Assembly: GCA_035582835.1 (NCBI GenBank) | Contig: JAYKAV010001000.1 | Coordinates: 3,173,253-3,237,252, forward strand | DNA from: Phoebastria nigripes | Taxonomy: Eukaryota > Chordata > Aves > Procellariiformes > Diomedeidae | Direction of reading: 5' to 3' | Length of the DNA stretch: 64,000 nucleotides | Shown here: piece after piece, positions 39,301-50,700 of the stretch | Numbering within the stretch: the first letter of the stretch is position 1 | Layout: each line of letters starts with the position of its first letter | The notes under the pieces: generated by a model | Database searches by the model: none | What the model was told of the DNA's origin: nothing | The model's input: only the letters and a program-made list of their open reading frames with translations | Program-made: the position numbers and the translations under genes

Positions 39301-39584
39301 GAAGACAGCTTTACAGCTCTTCTTTTCCTCATTTTTTACCAGAATTTCTGTTTCTCACAACCAGTCTTTTTCTTTCAACTACTTTAGCTCCTTGAACTGA
39401 AGAGAAATCTAGAAATTCCATTTCCGACAAATCTGTTCCCAACTGTTATCCTCCAGCACTATTCTCACATTCTGTTCTCACACACACAAAAATCTTCTCT
39501 GACCCCTCTCTCTCTCTTTTCCCCTCAAACAAAAACAAAAAACCCAAGCCTCCAGCTTCCCTAGTGTCCCTTCCTTGGTCACTG

Positions 39585-39598
39585 GTAACCAGGGAAAC
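39585..39598 (+). promoter_or_regulatory. X-box-like (RFX) motif
   Basis: GTAACCAGGGAAAC fits the RFX X-box pattern GTNRCC-N2-RGYAAC with one mismatch (A for Y in the second half). No promoter or gene is visible beside it, so function is uncertain. Confidence 0.2.
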
Positions 39599-39893
39599 CA
39601 GATACTATGGTAACTCAGGGATGACAAATCACACACTCAGTATTCCTTAAACTCCAAACTATATGGAAAGTCCTCATCCCTTTCTTCTCTAGGCAATGAA
39701 GTGGCAACAGAAAGAGCGGCAGCAAATCCCCATATTTACTCATTCAGTCTTTTGAACTATGTAAATCTGTATTTTCTGTATGCTTCCCTTCCAGTTTTTA
39801 AAGTGCCCTACTATTTTTAGAACCATTTCATGTTCAGTTCAGGTTGTTATAGACCTGAGTGCTCTCATCAAAGATCTAATTGCAATTTTTAAA

Positions 39894-39951
39894 TTTTTCT
39901 GTTTTGTTTGGNTTTTTTTTGTTTCGGTTTTGTTTGTTTGGTTGGTTTTTT
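39894..39951. repeat. T/G-rich simple repeat
   Basis: Runs of T interrupted by G, with TTTG and GTTTGTTTGGTTGG units and an N at 39912. The N in such a tract probably reflects assembly uncertainty. Confidence 0.75.
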
Positions 39952-41526
39952 AATGTCTGAAGTTATTCTAATTCAAAGTATATGGATGCTCTTTTCGACT
40001 GGAGGGGGAAAAACCCTCCCCAAACCTCATCTGATTATTGTCTGAGCCTCAAAACTATCAAAGTCCAATATCTTAGTTGAGATTTATGTCTCAGGGGTGT
40101 TCCTATGTGGAGTCTCTGATGTCTAATTAAAGATTAGTTTTGTTGTCTTCCCTGAGTAAGGATACAAAGACGGTTCTTCTCTCTCTCTCCAATATCTAAC
40201 ACTCATTTTCATGAAATGTGAAGCTACCTAATCTCCGAGTCTTCTACCCTGTGCCAAATTTGTTTAAAATTGGTCAACAAGTTCAAATGTTATTAAGGAG
40301 GTACATGCCAAGGGTCAGGTCACAAGGATGCCATTTTTTAGGGAACTGGCTTCAAAAAAATCAGAACTAACAATTTCTAGATTAAGAGTGTTCCAGAAAT
40401 GTTTACTCATTCTTGAGGAAAAAAAAGGACCATTACATCACCAAGAGCCTTCCGTAATTTTATAGTAAATTTTATAGCACAGCTGATCTTGTCCTAAGTC
40501 CATTTACAAAACTTGCGTTAACATTAACAAGAATAATTATGCATCAGCCATGTGTTTTACACCTCACAGAAAATATACTTCTAAATTCTACTTTCAGTAT
40601 ATTCTGTGGAAATACAGACCACTGATACAGTGAGCTCAGTAGAAATGGTGGGTGAATAACTTAGAGGATATTAATTTCTCTTGCTGTCACCTCTGTGGGA
40701 TACATGTTCTGTCCAACTTACAGTTGAGACAAATGATGGAAAGCTCTGGTTTAGAGTATCATTTACAACATCGGGTCCTTTTTTTTCTTGCTCATATACT
40801 TAGTGTCTGTCTCCTAGAAGATTTCACCTTGGCTCTAGCTCATTTGCTGGCTGACTCAGATCCTCTGGTCACTCTAAAAAAATTAGTATTAGCCTGGATA
40901 GTCCAAAGACCAAAAAGAAGAGATGCCAATTTGATTTTAAAAGATCATGTTTTGTTTCAAGCCATTGTCTCCAAAAGATGTCTCTAACAGGCGGTAGATG
41001 TGAGATAATGTTAAGTACAAAAATTTCTAATGGCAAAACCTACTGCTGAATTTTAGTCACTTCGTGTCTGACATCCTATCTTCACCTAACCCACTGGATG
41101 AACAGGGCACAAACCAATATGTAAATGACAATATTTCAACACCCACTGAAATTTGAGGTTTATTCAGCACAGCACTTTTTACATCTATACCCATGAAACA
41201 TGCTTGATTCCCATGAAGAAATGCTTCCTATGAAGAAATAGGATTGTCATTAAATTGAGCTTGAATTCTAAAACAGTTTTAGATTTGGCCCAATGTTCCA
41301 GGGTTATGTAGGCACTGGTTTTAAGCAATTAGCATAAGAAGAACTGTTAAAGAACCTCTTTGTCTGTCTGTGTTTTTCTGTGTTGAATGGGTGCCCACTT
41401 ATTATCTTTAGCATTTACAAGCTTACCACTTTTCAGGCACTGAAAATAAACCTTAAAAAAAAAAGGCAGCGATCAAGGTAGAAACGGAAATGTTTGCAAG
41501 TTCAGAGGCCATTGGGGATTTGTAAG
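39952..41526. other. Non-coding DNA, no gene seen
   Basis: Contains a 111-codon plus-strand open frame at 40652-40987 with no recognisable domain, and short CT-rich patches (near 40171-40190). Nothing supports a gene. Confidence 0.6.
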
Positions 41527-41608
41527 AAAACAAAACAAAAAACCAAAAACTAAACAAAACAATCCCAAAACAAAACAAAAACAAACAAACAAAAAACCAA
41601 AACAAAAC
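41527..41608. repeat. CAAAA-rich simple repeat
   Basis: About 80 bases are built from imperfect CAAAA and CAAA units. The minus-strand open frames over it encode runs of F, V, L and C only because of this composition. Confidence 0.85.
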
Positions 41609-41658
41609 CCAGAACACCATACAACCTTGCCCGCTAACCAAAGTTTCCCAATATAATT

Positions 41659-41674
41659 GGGGGGGGGGGGNGGG
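41659..41674. repeat. G tract with an embedded N
   Basis: Twelve G, one N and three more G (N at 41671). G homopolymers of this length can form quadruplexes and are poorly sequenced, so the true length is uncertain. Confidence 0.8.
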
Positions 41675-44600
41675 CAAAAAATCCTCTTTAAAAAAGACAT
41701 TAATTTCTGTTACTGATTTCATCGCCATGGATGGCCTTCAAAGGTCAGGCTTCAACCTGGAACCAGTTTTTAATAGTCATTCACTTCTGTTGCGTGTGCT
41801 CCAAGTGATCTATCCTTTAGGCAAAAGAGTAGCCTCTGATCTCTGTGATCCTAATTCGCTCCGTTTAACAGAATGCGCCTACAATGAAGAAGCTGTTCAG
41901 GTCCCAGTCAGCCTAGTCTTCGAGTCGGAAGTCAAAGAAAATTTGTTCCAGCAGGTTGAAGAAAGAGACCACTCTCCTCTATCTGGCACTTCTTAGCTTC
42001 TCATACCTCTGCTTCAGTTTCCATCTTTGCAAAATAGGACTAAAAATGCTTACCATCTAGGTGAGAAAATTCAGTGCTATTTTATTATTTGATTTGCTGT
42101 TCAACATCACAGATAAAAAAGGAGTTGTAATACTTGCCATACAAAGGAGCAAATAGTAAATTTCACTGCAATAGATCCCTCTTGAAATCTACATTGGTTC
42201 AGTAGGATAGCTATTGTCTTAGTAATGACTGAAAAAAGCAGATTACTGAGAAAATCAGTTAAGCTAAAAATCTTATTTGTATATTGGTATCTCCTGCTCT
42301 TATTAACCGTAATGAGATAGTCAATATCCAAGCATCCCAGAATCACTTCATGATATATCTTCCTTACACCCTTTTGCCAGACAATACAGCACCCACAGAA
42401 GAGAGTTATAAAGTGAGCTGCTGCTCCTTTTGAGACACCAAGTGTCCGATTTCAGAAGTTCTGAGCACCTAAAAAATTCACTTGAAGCCACTGGTATTAC
42501 CTAAGAAAACCCCCAAAACACCAGACTTCCTGTGTCACGTATTTGATAGCCCAGAACCGAAGGAACTAAAATCAGAAATGCCTTTGCATAACTTGAGCTT
42601 CCTCATTTCCAACAAAAAGTACATCACCTTCAGTGAATGATTCTCTTCTGAAGGTTTTGGAACAGGTCACACATTTCTTTCTTTTTTTCCCTACTTAGCT
42701 TGCTATATATAACATCCTAAACTGGGTATTTCTTTTCCTTTGTAGATCACCATATGCATTCAACAGTCTTGAGAAACCACTCAGAAATAAATAGCCTATA
42801 CCCAATAACAAGCAGTAGGTTCAAGAACAGGAAAAGTTTTAGTTACAGATTTTCAGCAATTTTTAGGAAAACAGATGTGGCAGATCAAGCAGATAAGGCA
42901 ATGTACACTTGTGCGTCCTCTCAATAAATCTAATATATGTAAGAAAATAATACCCATTCTTAAATAATGACAGCAAAAAGATTTTAATTGCAGAATAAGT
43001 AAAATGTCTGATATAGAATAATGGGTATTGGCAACTTCATCTGATTCACAAGGGAAAAAAAAGGCTGAAGCCATGCAAGACATCAGCAACTATTGATAAC
43101 TTAAAGTTATCAACTCTTGATAACTTAAAAAAGTCATTATGAAAGTATCACCCTTGTTACTGACTGCTTCCCTAGACAAGGCAGTCCAATAGTTTAAGAA
43201 GAAACATGAATAGCCCAAGTATTTATCCCCTCTTCCTCCCTCCTCTTTTGTTGGACTTTCTTTGAACTGATTGAGGTAAGTGAAACTGGTTCCCTAGACA
43301 CAGGTAACATTAAAAATGACAGTCACATTGAGGAAACAGTCACATACTCATAAACTAGCTCAGGAGCCACTAGTTGTAACAATAGTAAACAACCCATAGG
43401 CTGAGGGACACAAATTCACAGTGAGTGAGGATTTGTCCCTTTGAAAAACTCAAGCATGGGATCAAAGCACTATTTCAGTTCTCAAAATAGGACTTCAGCA
43501 GTACTGAAACATCCAGAGATCTCTATTGAGAAAAGCTATTAAACACAGATTCCCTTTGGAGAATAGGAAATATTTAAAGCAAAAATGTAGACTTCCATAA
43601 TTGCAATTCAGTGTTTATGCTGCGAGTATACAAGTGGAAGTGAATATACAAATATGCATGTGTTTTCTAACACATTGTCCTGTTTAGTGGAAGTGTCCAA
43701 TGTTATTTTAGCAGTTTCACACGACTGAATTTAAAAAAAAAAAAATTAAAAAAAAAATCTTTCTGTGCCATATGTTTGTAAAGACACTACTTGACATTGT
43801 TTTCCCAGCTACCCACATGAAATAGATTATTTCCTGGCATCCACAAGTAGAGGGAAACACTATAATTTTTAACGTCAACAGGTAATTCAGAAATACAGGA
43901 TATTTTACTTTGCGCAGTTATAAATTTTAGCAGCTTGCAATATTTTAGTGCAAGACTTCAGAGGGCTATGGAAGGAGTGATGATGCCACCTTTTCATTAT
44001 TTTTATGATCAAGCTTTAGTGTGTTGTAAGATACATTGCTGAATTTATTTCGTAATCAATTTACAAAGGAGCACATTATTGCAAAGGCAGCAGACTATCT
44101 TACTAATCCTTTATTCAATGACTGAAAGATTTAGATCACTAATGAAAGTACACGTGCCTGGGAGGGACTATTCAAAAACCATGCATATCACTTGTAAAAA
44201 TGGGAGTTTTTATTTTCAGATTATATTGACAGTGCCCGCTTTTTGAAAAGCCTAAAAAAAGATCAATTAGCCTTGAATTAATATGGTCCCTTTAGATATA
44301 TACTAAGTTGAAAAGATCATTGTAGTGAGAGAGGAGAGAGAAAACAAATCTGTGTATTCTGCATCTGAAGTAAAAAAGATCGTTACACTACAAATAAGGG
44401 GCTATTATTGTCTGTCCTGCTAGCCAGAAGCCTGGGACAAAAGCTCCAAACCCAAGATCCACATTTAGACTCAAAATTCAGGAATAAGTTTACCTTTCAA
44501 GACCAGGATTTTGTGTCCAGTCCATTACAGAGGTGGGGCCAGATGCAAATTTGGATTCCTCACAAAACAGTGGTACTTACACAAGGGCTATTGGTCTTAG

Positions 44601-45134
44601 CCTGTTTGCTTGCTGCACTTGAACAATTTCTGTGCAAGAGGTTAAGCTTCAAGCCACAGTTAAAATGGAAATTAATACTACAGAAGAAGCCCTGACACAA
44701 GCCGCATTCAGTGCACCAAGTGCACAAGATGGCAATCATTACATCTGATCCAAAGAAAGAATTCTGAGCAGGTACAAAGATGTAGGTATAGTTCTCTGTA
44801 GCAAAAGAAGACTAGTGTACTAGGTCTATGTGCTGTGGTTTGCAACAGTCAGTAAAACTGATTAACCTGACCCTCCACCCCAAAAAAAAAAGAGCCCAAA
44901 CAAATAAGTCTTTTCAAAACCATCTTATGCAAATGAGATTCTTTTTCAGAAGAAAAAAACAAACAAACAAAAAAAAGAGACAGGCCCAAACTCTGCTCTT
45001 TTAACACTGACACATAAGAAGGGAGCACATCATAAAATATATACAGTGTGTTGTTAAGATAAAGTATTCTGTAGTGTATACAGCATTTCAGTTGGAAAAG
45101 AGAAGCCTTTTATTTCCAGTGACTTCATCAAAAT
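41675..45134. other. Non-coding AT-rich DNA, no gene seen
   Basis: The only structured spot is the inverted repeat at 43093-43129. A/T homopolymers occur near 43732-43757. The open frames at 41727-41996 and 44408-44695 (under 100 codons) are unrecognised. Confidence 0.65.
43093..43129. repeat. Perfect inverted repeat plus third copy of one arm
   Basis: TTGATAACTT (43093-43102) and AAGTTATCAA (43104-43113) are exact reverse complements around a single A. The 13-mer TTGATAACTTAAA then recurs at 43117-43129, 24 bases after its first occurrence. Confidence 0.8.
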
Positions 45135-45186
45135 CTTTACCTGCCTTAATGAGAATGGCTCTTTGCCTGCCTTAATGGGAATGTTG
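45135..45186. repeat. Imperfect 26-bp tandem duplication
   Basis: Two 26-base units start CTTTACCTGCCTTAATGAGA (45135) and CTTTGCCTGCCTTAATGGGA (45161). They share most positions and diverge only in the last few bases. The second unit runs into the 35-bp dispersed repeat that begins at 45182. Confidence 0.75.
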
Positions 45187-45216
45187 AGAGATTTCAAGCA
45201 TTTCAAGTATTTCTAT
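45182..45216 (+). repeat. 35-bp dispersed exact repeat, copy 1
   Basis: It starts TGTTGAGAGATTTCAAGC and ends AGTATTTCTAT. The identical 35 bases occur at 47741-47775 in the same orientation. The sequence has an internal rhythm of ATTTCAAGC, ATTTCAAGT, ATTTCTAT. The flanks of the two copies are unrelated. Confidence 0.9.
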
Positions 45217-47740
45217 AGCTGCTACCTGTAGTGAATTGGCACATGATGAATATAGATGGGAAAACTGCATGATCTCATTCAACATTACGCAGACAGTTGA
45301 ACAAGTTCTCCTACCTGCTTAGAAGAACAGTAGCAGAGCATGGATCCATTGCATATAATTTACCTCCCCACAGAATATAATTTCTTTCCAATTGCTCCCT
45401 GTAAACACTAAGGAAAAACAGGTTCAGCATCTATCCCCCTCTGGCCTACTTTCCATTTAACATGAATGTGCTTTAAAAACAGTAGGAAGAAGTCTTATGT
45501 TGCATTAGATGTTAGTATTAAAAGGAATACTACCCGTTTCTCACATGTCTCTATCTCCAGTTTGATTCAAGAAATAAATGATTCATCTAAAAATAGCCTC
45601 TCTATGTAGAACTTAACAATTGTGTAAATATTCAATTCTGTGCAATTGGCTACCTGGGAAATATGCCAAAATCTTTTTCACAAACACCTGGGATTGAGGA
45701 GAACAATATTTTGACATCCTTTCTGTCTTTCAGTCATGATTTGACTAGCTTGAAAATTTCCCACAAATCTGAGTCATACTCAGTGCTGTACTCCTGTGCA
45801 TATATCTACACTAAGGAAAAACTTTCACAGAGTTTAGAAAACAACGTTTATGTAAAGTGAAATTTAGGTCAACTAGTATTCTGTACTTATTTTGCCATTG
45901 TTGCACATATTTGTTTTGAATAAAGTTTTCTCCTTTGGAACTCCTTTCTGTTCCTGCTTGATATTTGGCAAAGTTACAAAGCTGCAAATGGGGAAGGAAT
46001 ATATATTTTTTTTTTAAATAATAAAATCAGAATGATTTAATATGTGAGAACATTCACAAATGTTCTGGAATTCAACACAGAAGATGTGCTTCATTTTTAT
46101 TCCGAGAGAACCACTTTCCACTGCAATTCAGCAAGAAGCATTTCTTCCACTGAGACTAATGGCAGTATAAGTGTAAAAACTGATTTCACAGGGTGAAAAT
46201 TAAGAGTTAAATATGATCACAGCTTCTGTGATTTGGATGGCTGTCCACTAAAAGCTGACCTGAGAACAGAAATGGATTTTATAAGGACACTGGACTTCCT
46301 CATATAATTTCCTGTAGCAGATCAGATGAAGTCAAAGAGTGGGAAAACTGATATTCAAATAGTGCATTAGAGGAACAACACAACTGGCAGTTTATCTTAG
46401 GCAAGTACAGGTTTTGTGTAATCCTTGTCCAGGTGGTTTTCTAAAGGGAAAGTTTATCACGAGTTGTGCATTTGCTAAGTGTTAATTTAGAGGATTTGTT
46501 TCTGAATTCCAAGTACTGAGGATTAATACTAACTTATCGTCCTTTGCCACAACTATGCTTCCAAATTTGAAAAGCTTAATAAAATGGCAAGGTGTCTCTA
46601 TTAAAGACGTGCATTTCCAGCTCCACAGGTAAAATTCAAAAGCTGTTTGATGCATGCAAGATGTCCATTAGAAATGAAAACTATAAAATTATTAATAGAA
46701 GACAGCAAAACAGGAAATATTATCCTAGATCTCTACAATTAAAGGAAAAGCAAGAGTCCATCAGACTCTTAGGTGGTCATTTAATGGATTTTTCTTGGTG
46801 TTATCTGATTATCCGAGGATAGCAAGAAGATCAGAAGAACACTTACTTATTCACAAATTCTTTTCTAATTTCAGGATAAGGTTTAAAAATACTCTTTTGC
46901 CAATAAACAACCTAATGTCTTGCAAACCTCACTGATTAACAAAAGCAAGACTTGCTAAAGGAGATCTGACCTCCCGCTTGCTTATTTGATGGACAGTTCT
47001 GTGACACCTGAATAAAGGCAGAGTCTCCTTTTCTTTAGTTTTGAGAACAGTTCTAAATGCACATAAAAGGACTCAGCCACAGCCTTTGGCAGTTTAAGTA
47101 TACTCTGCTTGTCAGCACCATTGGCAAGGTTTAACAGTGATCAGAAGGTGAGATGCCAATGTCAGTACTTTCTACGGAGTCTGATAAAGAGAAATTCAGA
47201 AACTGCTGTGCAAAAGGGCATCTCAGTAAAGGTATGATTAATTTTTTTTTTTTTAACGAACTATTCAGCATAAAACTAAAAAGGATTGCAGAAAATTAAT
47301 ATAGAAAAAGAGTCTGTTCATGAGCTGCTACATGTACAGCTTGGGAAATAAAGGGAAAGACCCATAGCCTCCAGGATCACCCCTTGCTCAGCCAGTCAAG
47401 ATGACTTATTACACCTGCATATCGCAGAGGAGCAAAACAGAAAGTAAAATTACTTCATTGATTTTGTTCTAGTGTATGTAAATAACCTTATTGTCAGATC
47501 TGCCCTTTCCAAGAGAAAAAAAAAGTTTTGCTCAATTTGCCAGTTGATTTTTTTTTTTTTTTTTAATCTGATTTTCATATTTCACTACTTCCCCACTGAG
47601 GACTCAGCAAACAGTGGCAAGATTAGCAGAAATTATATTTACTTTGTATTCTATTATATGGATTATTTCAAATAGCTTTTAAACTTCCTTAATAAATTTT
47701 TGTGTTTCACTCCAATATGGTGATTTAGGAAAAGAAATTC
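45217..47740. other. Non-coding AT-rich DNA between the two 35-bp copies
   Basis: No gene is recognised. There is a T14 run near 47240 and a T17 run at 47548-47564. AATAAA near 45918 lies in sequence with no upstream coding. A block at 46146-46166 weakly resembles the CACTGAAGTCAATGGCAG core of an old amniote repeat. Confidence 0.65.
47548..47564. repeat. Poly(T) run, 17 bases
   Basis: An uninterrupted T17 in AT-rich DNA. No acceptor AG with a following open exon is seen. Confidence 0.85.
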
Positions 47741-47775
47741 TGTTGAGAGATTTCAAGCATTTCAAGTATTTCTAT
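47741..47775 (+). repeat. 35-bp dispersed exact repeat, copy 2
   Basis: Identical over 35 bases to 45182-45216, in direct orientation, about 2.5 kb away. No longer homology extends on either side, so it is not the edge of a larger segmental duplication. Confidence 0.9.
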
Positions 47776-50700
47776 TTCACACTTCTACTTGTCAGAACTG
47801 TTAATAAAGACTTAATTTTTCTGAGTATATTTTAAGTAAACAAAGTTCTAACCTCTTATACATGTCATATATGTCTCAATTATAAAACAAATACTGTTTT
47901 GATAGTAAAATAATCTATACACCACTAATTTGAGGGAAGGAGGCACAATCTATAAACCTATGGATCAGTCTCAAGGCAGTTTATTTTTAAGTCAAAATCA
48001 GTCAGTGTTTTGAATGGCTGGGAATATACATGTGGACAGTCACTTGAGGGCAGAAGCAATAACCAGCCTGTCAGTCATCTTAACAAGCTTAAACAAATAT
48101 TGATTTTGTGTGTAAATGCATACAGTATAATATGCATACATTTAGAAATGTTAATAAAAATGTGATCTATTACACTTTTCTCACTAAATACAAAATGCCA
48201 AAAATAATCTAAATAATTCTAAGAAAATTGTTTGCTTGGCAAATCCATCTGCAAGAGATTTGGAAATAAATCAAGGCTTCCTTGATGTGACATGGCATAT
48301 TTGAACTAACAGATCAAATAGAAACACCAGCTACAATTCAAATAGTAGCTGAGTTACAACTCAGTCTCATTAGAGACAAGAAAAGCAAATCAGATAAAAA
48401 TAAAATCTTACTTAGGTCATCTTCCAAAACAAACTGAAAAGTTAAAAAAGGAGTACATTCTCAGTGCTCATGAGTCTAAGTGACGGACTTAGTATGAAAT
48501 ACATTATTTTGCTATATTCTTCATATCTACAGCTAGTCAAAGTAGAGTTTATTCTTTTCTATGAGTTTTAAAATAATCTTCTCAAAGCATTCCAGGCTCC
48601 CCTAATAATCAGATTATCTTTATATCCTAAATAAACAGCCTAGAAAAAATTCCAGGTGGAATGCTGAGCTTCTGCATATTATAAATAATGACAACATTCA
48701 AGGACTCTGCATCACTAGTTCTGATCTTACAACTTAAATATAGTTTAAACATTAGACAAGATTTGTATCTCATATCGTCACGATCCCAGTTTAATCAATG
48801 TGCTACTGTTGTCTTTGCAAATCTTTTTGGTTTTAAAACCAAGTTTGATTTTGTAAATTTTTATTCCCAGAAGTGAAATCAGCTTTTGAAAATGGTNATA
48901 TTGAATCGACAGATACTAATACAATTATACTTATCATTTGAACAGGTATCTTCAAGATTGGGCTGTAAGTATGCTGTAAACTTTACCAAAATTAACAAAG
49001 AGATTAACTTGAATTACAGACAAGGGGCCAACTTCTGTTCTAAATTGAACCCATAATATTCTACAGGCTTCAGAAAAATTAGGTGGGTAAATAACATAGA
49101 AATTGAAATATACTACAAAGCAAACCCAACAAAAGATGAACTACTACATACAAGTAAGATTATACTGTCATGTTATTGTAAAATAACCCATTAATCTGTT
49201 GTGAAAGAAAATGAGCAAGTATGTATCAATACCTGTGATTTTTTCAGATCAACGACTTTTATAGATGCATTCATGAATTTTGTATTTTACTGTTTGTATT
49301 TCGAATGTTTGAGTGCTTCCACAGTGTGAGAGATCATTTTTTAAATGGAAGTACAAGAAAAATATACATAGATGAAAAATGATGGTAGATAAATAAAATG
49401 TAATGGTATGTTCTGCAACCCAACAAAACTAAAAACAAACCAGCAAAACCTTACAAAAATGAAAAGCCTTTTCTACAGAGAAGCAGAATTCAGAAAACTG
49501 AATTACAAGTAACATTCAAAATTATTATCTAAAAATTCATAACCAAATCCATCATTAAGAGTAGTCTGCATCTCTAGTCCCTACTGCTATGAAACTAAGG
49601 ACTTTTTCATGCAGCATGCTGGACATACTTTTTCCTTAAATAACATTTTCCATATTGCCTCTCTCCAGGCAACAAAGTAGCTAATGTAGGCAGATGAACA
49701 TCATATTTACAGCAGACAAGCAAGGACTTACTCTGAAGCAGAAGTCCGTCACTCAGAAATGTACTAAATGCGTATCTGAACAATAAGAAAATTCCTAAAT
49801 ATACCTAAACGGTGATGAAATTAATAACCCTCACATGAGAACTAAATTCTTGAACTGAACTAGTGAGAACAACAGTACAAGTACCTAAAGGATGTTCTGA
49901 GGTCACTGAATAGGACAAGCATGTGCTCTTCACTTACACTTCAGAATAGTGTTGTCATTTTCTTGGAATGTCTCATACAAGGTGACAATTTCAAGCACAG
50001 TAGTCTGAGAATTAAACCCAGGTCAGAAAAACCTGACCAGTTAATAACAACCCAAAAGCACTGTTCTTTATGGGGTAGCAGTTTCAGATAAATGAGATAT
50101 ATAAATATTTAATGCCAATCCTTAGTTTTGCATAAATAAATGTTGGTCTTGGCCTTGTACAGAAGCCTGTTCTTCCATTGCTGAGGCCAGAGTATTTTTA
50201 CTGTTGTTTAAAATGGGAGTACGAAGAAGGTTTTTGGAATATTCTGCAGCCATGATGGTAAACAACTGGCATTACTGCTAAGGTTTGTACCACCACCAAT
50301 CTGAATTTAGCACAAACAACTATGNGCTTCAATGTTTTCTAAAATTTATTTTGCACCTGACAACAAAAAGGTTTGTCACCAATGTTCTAAAGAAAAAAGT
50401 TAGACAGCAAATGACGCAGAATGATGCTCAAGAAATGGAAAGTCATCACATGGAAGTCCAAGGCCTTTTTCTTCCATTGTCTGGCAAGTACAGTAACAAG
50501 GAATATTATAAGAGACCTCCAGTCTCACCTCTCTCTCCCCTACACTAAATTTGCCAGCTTTTCAATAGTGCTAACTCAGAGAAGTCTATGTGGCAATCAA
50601 TTTCTTATTCCCTTTCTCCTTTCTATTTTTTTCCTCCATTGGAGATACGCAGCATGAAAACAGAAACCTGGAAGAGATGAGGAAAGGCACTCTAAATTCT

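Larger units (their letters stand above)
33195..39893. other. Non-coding AT-rich DNA, no gene seen
   Basis: No exon or RNA gene is recognised. Contents include CAAAA-like A-rich sequence right after the LTR (about 33290-33330), a T/G-rich simple repeat at 35089-35127, a T17 run at 36312-36328, and an RFX X-box-like motif at 39585-39598. A segment at 37984-38020 resembles an ancient amniote repeat. The short open frames (up to about 101 codons) are unrecognised. Confidence 0.65.

Noticed and set aside
41453..41728. Minus-strand frame encoding a hydrophobic F/V/L/C-rich peptide, superficially a membrane protein
   Set aside because: It is a translation of the CAAAA simple repeat and the G tract.
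45915..45925. AATAAA as a gene 3' end
   Set aside because: Such hexamers are common by chance in AT-rich DNA and no coding sequence lies upstream.
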